Positions 1 to 12,200 of a stretch of DNA of 64,000 nt are shown in pieces. Every line of letters begins with the position of its first letter. Position 1 is the first letter of the stretch. A program made the translations under genes and the position numbers. A model generated the notes under the pieces. It had not been told where the DNA came from. It did not search any database and worked only from the letters and a program-made list of their open reading frames with translations. Origin of the DNA: Copromyces sp. CBS 386.78 (taxonomy: Eukaryota; Ascomycota; Sordariomycetes; Sordariales; Sordariaceae). The stretch covers positions 233,539 through 297,538 of the forward strand of contig MU839134.1 in the NCBI GenBank assembly GCA_030685235.1, written 5' to 3'.

Positions 1-1900
1 CCGGCGCCCTGATGAACGCCGCGATATCCGGTCTCGTGGTCGAGTGATGCACGTGCGAATCAGCGCTGCCATCACTGAGTGGTCGTCGACGGTGCGGTGT
101 GAGACTGGGGAGGGTTTTATCTTCCATGTCTCGCCCGCCACCGGTGTTGTTGTTGTGTGACCCCTTCTCCTGGCCCCCAGAGTTGTGGGTTGGGTTAGGG
201 CTCTCTTCGATGCTTCGGGTCTGGCCTAGGTTGCGGCTACCACTATCCGAGGAAGATGACCTCGATGATGATTTCCCTTCTGTCCTTGTGGTTGGAAGAA
301 TAGAAGTAGGCGGCAGTGAAGGGCTGCTGCTTCGGGTAGTGGCGATGTGCACCAGCAACTCAATACCTACCTCCTTGGCGCGATCGAGAAACTCGTGGAG
401 ACGCTTGACGTAAAAGTCTATCTCCTCGCCTTGTTTGGTGGTGAGGAGGAAGTCGATTCGCTTGATGCAATTGGTCGAGGCGTTTGCGACGAGGTCCTCT
501 AGGATGGGTAAAGTGAATGAGGCTCCCGTGGAGGCGGAGATCAAGATGACTGTTTCGTAAATGTCAAGACGGGGCGGCATGCCGTAGGGCCCGGAGACGA
601 AGACGGTGTAGTTTCCTTTCCTGCCTTCGGCGTGGTCCTTGACCGCGCGTCCGTGTAGTCGTTTGGAGAAGCCGCCGTGCTTGCGGACGACGAGCTGGAT
701 GCTGTTGCAGATGCATGTCTCTGGGAGCTGATGCGCGCAGGCGATGGTGTACGGATGCGCTTCCATGGGCCCGATGGCCGGCACCCAGAGGTAGAGATGC
801 TGTCCCGCCTTCCACTTGAAGTGGACATCCTTGATGTTGATGACGGTGATGGAGTCACCAACGGCCCTGATCTGGGCAAGGTGTCCGATCCTCTGACCTC
901 CCTTGCACTTGGACCTGTTGGGCCTAAACTTGACGTTCTGCCACACCAGCAAGACCGACCTGCAAGCACGATCAAAGCAAAGCGCCCCAATCGAGAACCA
1001 AACATTCCACCTCGCCTCGACCGGAATATGGCGATAAACCAACCAGATAAACAAGATGGCACTGACCAGGTGCTGCAACACAAAGAACTCGTACCCCAAC
1101 CTCCTCAAAGGCGCGAACCCCGAAATCAACGACCAACCCAACACCGCCCAGGCGCCAAAACCGTACTTGACCGTGCCCATCATATTCATCTGATAGTCGA
1201 CCATATCGGCCCGCTGCCACTCGACAAAGAAATGCCAACCATGCACCGCGCCCGTGACAAACATGGTCCTGCCCACCCAGCGATGCAGCCAGTTGAGCCT
1301 CTCATGGCCCGTCCCCGCGATCAACCCGATGATGCTGCACTTGCTCGCCAGCAGGTAAAGCAAAGGCATCTGCATGACAGTGACCCAAGCGTTGCGGAAG
1401 CCGATGCGCTCCCAGAAGAAGGCGTCCTTCTTGATGGCGTTGGCGGTCATCATGCTGATGATGATGGCCCAGTAGACCAGAAGAGTGATCACCCGTCCTA
1501 GTGGTGGGGGAGTCATCCAGGAGAACCATGTTGAGGGGACGTAGAGTTGCGGGTAGCTGGACTCGCGGATGAGGGCGGTTAGGGTTGCCCAGATTTCGAG
1601 GAATTGGTTGCTGGGCTTTGTTGGGTATTGGACTGAGTTGGCGAAGCGCTTTTGTAGCCTTGGGGGGAGGGTTTAGTATATTGTCTGAAGTGAGGTGGTG
1701 GAAAGTGGTAAGGGGAGTGAGTAAACAAACCTCGATCGCGCCTTATAGAGGTTGACAAGTCGACATAGTGCTAGAAATCCCAGTACGGCGACAATGATGT
1801 ACCAGAAATCTTGGGCTAGTCCCATGTTTGTTGTCTGGAAGGAATCAGGACCCCCCATCGACATGTGGTGGCCCTCGTGTCTGCGCTCCATCTTGTCCAT
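1..1900 (-). CDS. Ferric reductase-like transmembrane protein (FRE/NOX family), C-terminus cut by window edge
   Basis: Two exons seen: 1731-1900 and 1658 down past base 1, with a 72-nt intron (1659-1730) that joins an AG to a G codon and has TACTAAAC near its 3' end. Starts at ATG 1900. The first exon carries a membrane segment (WYIIVAVLGFLALCRLVNLY). The second has several more segments with paired histidines typical of heme ligands (LHRWVG, VHGWHF, LQHLVS, YRHIP). An FAD-binding HPYTIA motif and an NADPH-side GPYG motif follow, then a Ser-rich insert. Family members reduce extracellular ferric or cupric ions with cytosolic NADPH before uptake. The frame is still open at base 1, so the last part of the NADPH domain is missing. 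Family assignment is firm; the metal used is not shown. Confidence 0.85.
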
Positions 1901-3080
1901 CTTGTTGTTTTGGGACCTGCCACAAGGCAGTCGGTCTGCGGGATGTTCAATCTTTGCTCAATCCCCAGATTTCTTTTGCATTTGCGCGGTCCTGTCTTTG
2001 GCGCAATTCTTTCACTTTTGTTTTATGCTGAATCTGGCGATGCGCTGGATAGTTTATGTCATGATTCGTCGTCTTCGCGCTAAAAATGATGAAGGAGTCC
2101 CAGGACAATTCGGCGGTTTGAACAGGGATCGCCTACCAAGGCAACACGATATGCGATGAATGCAGTGACAAGCAGTTGAAGGAAGTGAAGATATGATGAG
2201 GAAAACCGACCAGCAGTATCGAATGTAAAATTGAATCCAAAAAAGGGAAATGTCAGGCGGTTAGGTAGGTATTTGTCAAGATGGGGTGGGGTCCCTGATG
2301 GATGAGCAAGTTTCTTCGGTAAAGAGATGGTCGTGCGCGGCCTGGATGGAGAAGGGTGCGCCGCACCGAAATAAATACCAAGAATTGGAAAAACACTTCA
2401 ACCTTGTGATGACCGATGTTCTATGGATCGTCCATTTCTCTCTTCTTTCTAAATATCAGATAGAGATCGATGAAAGACAACTAAAATGAGAGGCCAAGAG
2501 AAGACGAACTGCCCGTTCGTGCTGTCCGAACCGTTTACCGAACAAAAGGTAGCATCGGGAGCCGCTTCTTGCCACGAGAGGGAAAAAAGGCTAGACCCCA
2601 GAGAAGTCGGTGAAAGAAGAAGCTGAGGCTGAAAATGGGATTCCAGAATGATATAGCCTTTTTGTGTGTTTGTTATAAGAGCCGCGTCCTCGTATGGCAA
2701 TGGTTTTCGAACGTAGAATGTTTCATCTGGTGAATTCGGCTCGTCGTCGATCTGGCATGCGAAGCGGCGCAAATTCAACGAGACCAACTTTTGATGTCGA
2801 AATCAACGAAATGCGATTGGAAAGGAAACTGAACGTTGTCGAAGAAGACGGGGAAGAGCAAGTTGTTTACTGGCTCGGTGAATGGTTCGTGTGGAATCGT
2901 GGGATGGTCCCTGTCGTTCGGCAGCTCGGGCGCGCTAGTGGGGCCACAACTTGCTCAAACCCACTCGCAAATCTCACGCTTTACTGATTAGGGCTTAGCC
3001 GTAGGGCCATTTAAATGGCCCTAAAGGGTTAAGCGTGTCAACTTTTGTGCAGCACTGCAAATCCCCCCACCTTGGAGCTT
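1901..3080. other. Intergenic: upstream region of the ferric reductase, no gene seen
   Basis: Normal-GC sequence between the reductase start and the transposon block. Small ORFs on both strands show no recognisable product. It holds an ATCAGATAG GATA-type site at 2455-2463 and a 40-bp palindrome at 2994-3033. Confidence 0.6.
2994..3033. repeat. 40-bp imperfect palindrome with a perfect 20-bp core
   Basis: The core at 3003-3022 (AGGGCCATTTAAATGGCCCT) is its own reverse complement. The flanks CTTAGCC and GGTTAAG are partly complementary. It lies about 50 bp outside the copia insertion site and could form a cruciform or bind a dimeric factor; no function is shown. Confidence 0.7.
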
Positions 3081-3085
3081 GTTGT

Positions 3086-3265
3086 TGTCAGATGTGATTG
3101 TGCAGAATTAATTAATTGAAGAGTATGTGTGACTGACTCGCCCAGAAGGTCTGGGGGGTGCTAGAGTATCCCAGAGGGACTTAGAAACCAATAATCTAAG
3201 GGGCTAGGCGGCTAACCTAGATTAAGTATAACGAGAAACCCAGATATCCACCCTCTAATCTAATA
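3086..3265 (-). repeat. Copia 3' LTR (left copy)
   Basis: 180 bp, aligning end to end with 17112-17291 without gaps. The part next to the element interior (about position 95 onward) carries C-to-T and G-to-A changes relative to the other LTR, and a few changes lie in the first 35 bp. Positions about 38-75 are intact here but mutated in the other copy. Confidence 0.93.
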
Positions 3266-3599
3266 TACCCCCTCACTTATAGACCTTCTCAAAATAGGGC
3301 AAAAGTGAAATTATTTACAATTTTCTCTCTTCTAGCATATTAATCTCCTTAGCTAAATTATAAGTATCTTTTAGAATATTGTCGGGAACTTCCCTCCTAA
3401 TCTTTATCTCTTTTCGAACCGGCGCGTTCGCTATCCCTATTAATTCCTAGAACTTTTTGTAATCTAACTATCCTAATACCTTTATTAAGTTGTCTATTAG
3501 TATTTTCTTTATCTCCAAATATTCGACTATAATCCTTCCTTCTATAATCTCCTATTATAATTAATAATAATAAATATTAATATACTTTAATTTAATTAT

Positions 3600-6400
3600 T
3601 AGTTGTAATATTTTAATAGTTAGAATATAAATTGTTTAAATATTATTATAGCCGATTATAGGTATTTCCTAATCGAAGGGAATTTTAATCTCCTTATATA
3701 AACGTATAATAGTAATAATTTCTTTTATAACGTTAGAAATCGATAGTAATTCTACTTCGGTAATTGAGGTTAATACCGTTTTTTGCTTAATAGTACCCTA
3801 ATAGACGAAACTACCGAATAATTTAATTGTAAAACTATATAAACTTTTTTAATCTAATGTATTATCGGCGTATAAAGTATTTAAAACTATTTTAAATTTT
3901 AATAATAATCTAAAATAAAGAGAGAAATCTAAGTAGAGTTGAAGGTAGTACAATACTTTATTAATAGCTTTATAATATTAAAGATTGGGATTATAATTGT
4001 GGCGAATTAAACGGCTAGTTATAAAGGCGATATCTATTCTAATAATTACTATAATGTATATTATTAATCCGACGACGATTTAATAATCCTATATTTTATT
4101 GAAGGTGGTTATACTATTGTAAGGTAGAAATTCTTCGTTATTTATCGGAATAAAGGCGAAAGTATAGGGATTCTTTATAAGTTTAGTAATCTTGTAAATA
4201 TACTTTTATTAAAATAATTAAATTAATCTTGCTTCTCGATTTCGAATAATTTTAATACTTAAAAACTATTAGAGGTTATTACCCCTTATAAATTTATATT
4301 TCTCCTCTAGATTCTTTATTACTTAATTAACCTTATTGTATAGTTTCTAATCGAAGGTAAATATAATATTGTTAACGTAGTAGAAGATTAGAATCCTACT
4401 ATATTTAAGGATATATAGGTCTTCAAATAATAGTTAGAAATTTATATTTTTAAAAGTATTATTAAATTCTCGTTGCTAGAGTAGAAGAGTACGTTGTAAA
4501 CTATAAAGGGCTTTAAATAATTTAAGTACTATATAATACTTTCGATATTTAAGGGGTATACGTATATAGATCTCCTTATTGAAATAGGTATTAACGAAAG
4601 TATTTATAATGTTATATTAAATGAGTTCGAGGTTAAATTTAGCGGCGTAAACGATAATAGATCGGAAAGAACGATTAATTAATATAAAGGTATATATTTC
4701 TTTCCCGTAATAATATTATTAATTACCTTTAATTATAAAGCGAACTTTTACTTTTTAAAGACGGTTATACTTATTGAATTTATAAACGTATATTTATATA
4801 TAATTAAAGATTTAAGCACCCTTAGTACGAAGGATATTCTTATCGACCTTTACTTATAATTTTATTTCCTTATAGTTATTAAAATATATTTCTTCTATTT
4901 ATTTAAAAAGGTTTCTTAATTTGTAATATTCTAAATCGTAGTAAATTTTTAGGACGGGGGGTAGATTTTAACGCTTAATAGAATTTAACCGGCTATCTTT
5001 AGTAATTAGATAATTAATTTCTACCTTTGTAATAACTTTGCTTTATTTTTAGCCTATTAATTAAACGAATTTCCTAACGTTAAAAGTAACTTCCTATAAT
5101 TCGAAGGTCGGGAAGGAAATAAATTCTAGTAAGTTAATAATAAACTTAATAAAGAGAGTAACTAGCGGTATATTTAGAGGGGTAAGATATCTAAATATAA
5201 AGTCGAAAGATATTTTACTTTAAACGTTAGGCTTAATTAAATTAGGATCGATAATATTATTACTATTTATTTATAATTCATTATTGAAGAGCGACGGTAG
5301 TAATTAAATAAAATTATTATCTTCTATATTTTAAATTATATTAAGGGGTTCGAAATACTATATAAACAATTGAGGCGGGTAGTCGACTTTATTAAATAGG
5401 TTAAAAAATTTATTACTAATTAGCCTTAACCCTTCTTTAATTTCGTTAAAGTTCTTTAAATAAATTAAACTCTCGTTAAATAATATATTATAGGTATAAA
5501 TAATATAATTTACCTATAGGTTCTAAATTTAATAAATAGACGAAGTAACGTAATTAACGAAGTAGCCGATCTATATTTTTAGCTAGAATTTCTTTTATCG
5601 CTACTCCTTTTTCTAGGTAATTCCTATTATCGTATAAACTTTATAATTATAAATATATAAATAATTAAAATTAGGCTTCCGGGGATCAATTTACACTCCT
5701 TTACAATAAGCCACGAAGGTATAAAACTATTCGTAAAAAGACTTCCAATTATAAAAAAACTTAGGCGATCGATTAATAAAGTAAACTATTATTAAAACAA
5801 TTTAAAATTAGAAGTTATAAGGGAAATAGAAATTATTTATTATAGTACGCGCCTTTTTTTTAATTATACCCCTTAAACGCTTAATACCGCCGTTTTAAAT
5901 TTAAATATTAGGTACTAAAGGTTCGAAAATAATAAAGCGAATAATTAACTTATTTTTAACGTACTAATTATTAAATTCGTTATTATACTTAATATATTTA
6001 ATTTTAACGCTATACTGGTAATTAATCGTATTAATAATTAAAAATAGTCTTTTAATAATAGCCTTTACTATATGTATCGCTATGTAGATATCCTAGATAA
6101 ATCTAGTCTATCGATAAATAACGAGTATTATATATTTAAGACCTCCTCTCCCTTACTTATATTCGAGAAAATTAATAGCGAAACGTTTTTCTAATCTAAA
6201 GTTTCGGTTGTATATTTTTCGTATAATTTATTATTTAATCTTAAATATACTATATATATTGTATTAATAAGTCGCTAGTCCTTTAAATCTAACGCCCTCA
6301 ATATTATAAAGGTATTCGAAGACTTACGGACTATAATAACCGAACCGTTCGTACTAGAATTAGGCGGGTATTTTATATGCGTAACGGCTAATATAAGAAT
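3600..6400 (-). pseudogene. Copia pol relic: integrase, reverse transcriptase, RNase H
   Basis: Read on the minus strand. About 6350-6050 gives an integrase core fragment (GRGGLKYIILVIYR, where the family has a catalytic D before R). About 4710-4360 gives reverse transcriptase, including IINTFVNTYFNKEIYI and the active-site stretch YYVNNIIF, a YVDD box with both aspartates changed to asparagine. About 3860-3600 gives RNase H (TIKQKTVLTSITEVELLSIS). The order INT-RT-RH defines Ty1/copia. Many stops and Asp-to-Asn or Cys-to-Tyr type losses fit RIP. No active product is possible. Confidence 0.9.
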
Positions 6401-6532
6401 TAAAATAATTTCGTTAAATAAAGAAAGTAATACGGTTAAAGGAGAGAGGAAGGTATTTAAGAATTATTTAATAATAAATCTCTTAAAGGAAATAGAAAAT
6501 CGATCCGTTTAATTAACGAAGGTAATTACTAA

Positions 6533-6945
6533 GAGAACGTCTTTTCGCACTGCTATAAAAGTCTTCCTACACTGTTGGCAAAAAGGCATATTTCCATAAC
6601 TTCGCCAAATTTAGAGTAAGAGGTATAAGAATGGGGTTAGAATTTTTGGTATTTTTTACTTTATAAAACAGCATTTACAAGGATTTTTTTAGCTAGCCTC
6701 TAGCGTCTTTCTAAAACGAAATATTAAAAAGGAATAAATTTTATTAAAATCTTTACCTTTTAGTTATAACTCTCTGCAAAATAACGTTGCGATGTAATCG
6801 TAGGCACTATATTATAGAGAAAGAAATAAGAAAAATTCCAATACTACTCTTACTTACATAAGCCTTTACTTGGATAAGTTACACCTAGTTTCATTTTTTA
6901 CTACAGTGTAAAAAGACTTTTATGGCAGTGCGAAAAGACGTTCTC
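6533..6945. mobile_element. MITE-like element with 43-bp inverted repeats inside the copia relic
   Basis: 413 bp with terminal inverted repeats 6533-6575 and 6903-6945 (start GAGAACGTCTTTTCGCACTG), differing at three positions. Flanked by a perfect 8-bp duplication ATTACTAA at 6525-6532 and 6946-6953. It has no coding capacity. An 8-bp duplication suggests the hAT superfamily, though the terminal bases are not classic hAT. Unlike its surroundings it keeps many CpA and TpG steps. Confidence 0.9.
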
Positions 6946-6953
6946 ATTACTAA

Positions 6954-8176
6954 ATAGTTTATAATCCTAATAAAAACCCTACTTTCGAAATAAGTATAAA
7001 AATACAAGATTTGCAGTAAAGTTAAAGTAAAAAGCGACCTCTCTCAACTATAGCCGTAAAATTCCCCTCTCTCCCTATACTTCTACATTAATAATTTTAA
7101 AACCCTTAATAAATATTTAAAAATCTTTAACCTAAATGTAGTCTTCTAAGGACGTTGTTCAAAATGTAGAAAAATGATTAATCTTATTAAAAATATAAAA
7201 AGAAGCTCTAGAATCGAAGATCGCTAAATTCTTAAAAAGGTAAATATCCCTTCCATTATTTATATTAAAAGTACTTTATTTAATGAAAAACGTTAAATTG
7301 TAAGTACCGATTTTTCGTCGCCTTTGTCTTTAAAGTAGTAATTTACGTAAAAGTAATAAAGCGGTCCTATATTTAATTCTTAACTTTCTCTACCTCCTTA
7401 CTAATTTTAAGAAATTTTTTAAAATTCTTATTAATAAGCTTCTAAATAGAGTTATTAAACTTCGAAGTAGGGTTATCTCTTATTTTAAATATTAAATATT
7501 AGTAGCATATTATTAAGTAAAAGCTTCGCTCGTATATTTTATATAACGGCGCAGATCCCCCTCTCTTTTTAAGTTATAAAGAATTATTTATATTTTTATT
7601 TACACTACGTTTCTTCTTTATATATACTTTTTACTTCTTTTTATAATTAAAATTAAAAGTATCCTTCCTTTTAAATATAAATTCTTTCGAACTAAATTAA
7701 TTAATACCTTAGGCGCTACAAATTATAACTTTCTTACCGGCTAATAATATAATATATTTTAGTATACCGACCCTTCTAAAATTAGCGGATATATCCTTAT
7801 AATTCAAATACGAATCTTCTAAGTCGCAATTAAATTTCTAAATATTATTTACCTAAATAAATTTATATTCGTAAATTATATTAATAAAATCGGTAAATTA
7901 TAAAGTAGGGGAAGTAGCTTCGCTAATATTTAATTTCTTATTATTAATAATAAAAATTTCCTAATTTAAAATTTACTTTTTAAAATCTTTAGGTTATTTT
8001 TTAGCGGTCTCTTTAATAAAGGTTTAATATTTTCGTTGGGCAATAATAATTTAATCGATAGGGCGGTAATTAATTTAATACTTAATTTATTTTAATTATT
8101 CACAAATAGATTTATCTTATTCGAAAATAGTATCGGCGAAGTAATTAGTAATATAAATATTTATTTAATTATAGAC
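6954..8176 (-). other. Copia gag/protease-side relic, left of the gypsy insertion
   Basis: Heavily AT-rich copia sequence between the MITE and the gypsy element, corresponding to the part upstream of integrase. I see no intact ORF and no recognisable motif. It ends with the gypsy target duplication TAGAC at 8172-8176. Confidence 0.7.
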
Positions 8177-8420
8177 TATCATGGGGCGCGAGCAAGCACT
8201 AAGGTAAGATGTTGATTGTTGTGCGAGGAACTAGAAGAGGAACCTGTGCGCACACGAGAACTATGTAGGGCATGGTGTGGAGCCCTGTGACCATGGGTGG
8301 CCATGGATCTATAGGGCGGTACTATGGTTGTGTTGTACTCAGATAGCTGTATTTAGTTGGCTGTACTAATGTAGTATAGTACCCCTATTTATTTATAAGG
8401 AGTAGGCAATGCCTGTGATA
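8177..8420 (-). repeat. Gypsy 3' LTR (left copy)
   Basis: 244 bp, gap-free match to 16179-16422. Roughly the first 140 bp, facing the copia sequence, are essentially unmutated. The remaining 100 bp facing the gypsy interior carry almost only C-to-T changes on the plus strand (for example GTAGTATAGTACC versus GCAGCACAGCACC). Confidence 0.94.
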
Positions 8421-9899
8421 CTACCCCCCGTTTAAATTAATTCCCGGCTTCAAAACCGTCTAGAAACTATTAATATCTATAAAGTGGGGTATGCTAAGGC
8501 GGGTAAGCGCTTGGCGCTAAGCCTCCTATTAAGGGGTCGAATACTAGTTAAAATATTATTAGATGTGCCCCTTTTCTAAAGACTATTCGATTATTACTTT
8601 AAATAATCTTAAAAACGTTCTTAGTAGTCTTATAAGCCTCCTATTTATATTGTACTATTATTAGCCCCCGACGGGGGGTGCTATGGGGACGCTTGTGGTG
8701 TAGTGGTATGTGGGGACGTTTATATCCCTATTAGTATTATAGATTATAGAGGCCTTTTGTTCGAATTTCGTTGTAATTGCTATAATTGTCCTTTTTCTAT
8801 TTTGTGATTGTTTCCCCCTTCTTTACTAACCGTAGTATAAAATTTTAATTGTATGGGCTTTGACCGTTGGCTGGGGGGGTGGGGTAAGGTATTGGGGGTA
8901 GGAGACGTAGGTGCGTTATAAGACGTATTATTTCCCGGTTGTTGTTGACGGTACCCTTATTACTACGGTAAGGTATTTATAAGGTAATTCGGTTAGGATA
9001 TATAGAATAAGCCGTTATTGAACTCTTTATTTTTTATATCCGTTATTAATATTACTTTATTTATTATTTAATTTTATATTCCGCCGGACTTGTTAGCTAT
9101 TTGTTTCCAGGGCGGCCGTAATGGGGATTAGAGAAAGTAATACTTCGGCTCTAGCTCCTTCGTTATTAGAGTTAAGCGAGGTTTCTGCTTTTAATTAAAT
9201 TTTAAACCTTCTCTTAAAATCGATATATAGTAGCCCGAGTTTTGGTCGTTTTTTATAAAGTTTTTAAACTACTTTATAGTAGCTGTTAAAGTTGGCCATT
9301 AGTTGTTAGTTTGGGGGGTGGTAGAATTACTTTACTAAATAGTATTATCGTCCTTTAATTTTTTAATAGTCTAAGAATTTTTTAAATTCCTAATATTTAT
9401 CTTCTTCGAAATTATTAATTTTAGTAATAATTATACCTTCGTTGGCTTTAACGTTAATTATAAGGTTTTTTTAACCCGGTAAACCTTCGACATATAATTT
9501 AATTTTAGATACATTAATAATATAAATAATTTTTATATTGCTAGGCAAAGTTAATTTTACTATATGTAAACTAATTTTTATAATACGAAAAGGTTTTTTA
9601 AAATGCGGCGTTAGTTTATTGTGTAGTCTACTAGTTGTATAATTAGTTATATTGAATATAATTTTATTCCTAACTTTATATTTAAGCGTATTAGTACGGT
9701 TTTTGTTCGTCGTTGCTTCGTATTTCGTTTATACTTGTAAGGAGGAGGTTTTAACGAAGTCCTAAACTTCTTTGAACCGTGATACTAGTTGGTTAATATT
9801 AAAGATTTGTTTCTTCTGTACTTCTGTTACATTTAGGGGGAGCGGTGTAGATAGTTTTGTCCCTATACGAGGGTAAAAATTGTAATTGGCGAAAAACGG

Positions 9900-12200
9900 G
9901 GTTATTTTTATTAATGCCGACTTAAGGTTATTGCTTTAGAATTTAGTTAAAGGTAATTAATCTATTTAATTGTCCTATACTTAATTGATAAAGGTTTATA
10001 AGTATTATTTTAGCTTTACGTTAATCCTTTCCGTCTATTTATTAATTTCCTTATAATAAGGCGTAGAGTACTTCAATTTAACGTTTAGCTGTAAGGATAA
10101 TTATTTTTAAAAGGCCGAGACGAATTAAATACCTTTATTTGAAATAACAGTGTTTAGAAGGCTGTAAAGGGTATAGATCCGGTTAATAAACTTCTCTACT
10201 AGCTCTTCCGTTATTAATCCTTCTATTAGGATAAAATGCTTTATTTTAATTAATTTATTTACTACGATTAGTATATATTTGTATTCCGCCCTTCTACTTA
10301 TTTATTGTAATTTAGGGAATAGGGTTACGTAGTCGATAGAGATATTATACTACGGGGCGTTAGGAATAGGTAAGGGTTTAAAGAAATTTGTTGGCGATAT
10401 TTTAGTAGCCTTAGTCTTATTATAAGGTATATAGCCCTTGTAGTAGGTGTTTATTACGATTATTATCTTTAGTTAGAAGTAGTAGTGTATTAGTGCTATT
10501 GTTTTGTCCTTTTTAGGATAGCCGCCTTGTACTGAAGTATAAGTGCGATAGATTAGTTCTAGTTGGACTGCTTTATCGTTGGGGGGTATTATTAGCCTAT
10601 CCTTAAATATTACCTTATCGTTAATTATATAATATTCGGCGAAGGGGATTTTTAGTATTTTTTTTAAGTGCTTTGGTTAACGATTTTTTAATTTAATAGC
10701 TTCCCTAATATCCGCTATTATAGGGGAGTTGGTATAAGCCCGGTTTACTAGGTTATTTATATAAATACCTAGCCTATCCTTATTTTTTTGAAGGTTGTTT
10801 TTTAGAGTATAGATTGTTAAGGGTGCTCCCGTATCCGATATTACATTTATTATAAAGCCTTTACTATCCGTATCTATTAATTCGAATAAATCTTTATCGA
10901 AGTATAATAGGTCAATAAGCGGTTTCTTTCTTACTTTCAACCTATTATCCTCCGTATCCCTAAGAATATATTTAAGTTTGCAGCTAAGGGTATTAGGTCG
11001 TACGTTGGTTAATCCCGGCTAGTATTTAATTATAAAGTTGAATTTTAATAGGAATTTTGATTACTATATATATTTGGGGGTAAATTTCTTTATAGTATTA
11101 AATATTTTTAAATTCTTATAGTCCGTAATAATTTCGAAAGGTTAGGTTGCGCTTTTTAATTCGGGTTTCTATTCCTCTAGTACTTTAATAACGGTTAGTA
11201 ATTCTTTATTATAGATATTATAGTTGTACTTTATTGCAAAATACTTAACCGAAAAGTAGGCGATTAAATATAGTTTACCGTTATATAATTATAATAGTAT
11301 ACCGCCCGTTAATTAATTAGAGGTATTAACTTTAATAACGGTCGGTTTTTCTTAATTATAGATTTTTAAGATTAGTACGGTCGTGCATACTATTTTTAGG
11401 GCTTTAAAGGTATTATTATACTCTTTATCCTACCTTTAATCTATCGTTTTCTTTATTAATTTATATAACGGTCTACTTATATATAAAAAGTTAGCTATAA
11501 ATTTCCTATAGAAGTTAGTAAAGCCTAGGAAGCGTTATAATTGACGTTTTATCGTCGGTACTTCCTATTTAGTAACGGTTTCTATTTTCTCTAAGTCTAT
11601 TTCGATCCCTCTAAGGGTAATAATAAGGCCTAAATATTTGGTTCGTTAAATATAGAATTTATATTTATTAATATTAATTTGCAAGCTTACGTTAATTAAA
11701 CGTTATAATACTTCCCTAACGTATTTAATATATTTTTTGTACGTCTTTAAGAAAATTAAGACGTTGTTTAGGTAGGCCGTCGTATAAATATTTAAAATAT
11801 TATATAAAATATTATTAACAAAGTTTTAGAACGAGGCCAGTATTCCTAATAAACCGAACGGATATATTAGGGATTTGTAGAGATTAAATTTCGTAATAAA
11901 GGCGGTTAACTATTCGTATCCTTTAGTTATACGTAATTTATTAAAAATAGCAATAATATTTACTTTTATAAACTATTTCGTTTTATAGATAGTATTTAGT
12001 ATTTTTTTAATTAAGGGTAACGGGTATTTATTCTTTAACAAAATTTCGTTAATACTTTTATAATCGATATAGATTTGTACGCCGCCGCTTGGTTTGCGAG
12101 CTAGTAGTACCGGTAATACTATATTAGAGGTCAATAATTTAATGAATCCCTTGGCTAAATTATTATCTAATTATTGCTTAATAACCTTAAGCTCTTACGG
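9900..12200 (-). pseudogene. Gypsy pol relic: reverse transcriptase, RNase H, integrase
   Basis: Minus-strand translation gives reverse transcriptase at about 12120-11740: PVLLARKPSGGVQIYIDYKS, then TAYLNNVLIF, a YLDD box changed to LNN. RNase H follows at about 11335-11050 (LIAYFSVKYFAIKYNYNIYN; ITDYKNLKYL). Integrase lies at about 10360-10020: ISIDYVT, then VISNKG (Asp lost to Asn), then 35 residues to the Glu of TER, the DD35E spacing. An 87-codon open stretch at 10677-10940 is just an unbroken piece of this frame between RNase H and integrase. Many stops; not functional. Confidence 0.9.

Noticed and set aside
10677..10940. 87-codon minus-strand open frame in the AT-rich block as a separate gene
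   Set aside because: It is in the gypsy pol frame between RNase H and integrase and is only an unmutated-to-stop stretch of that relic.
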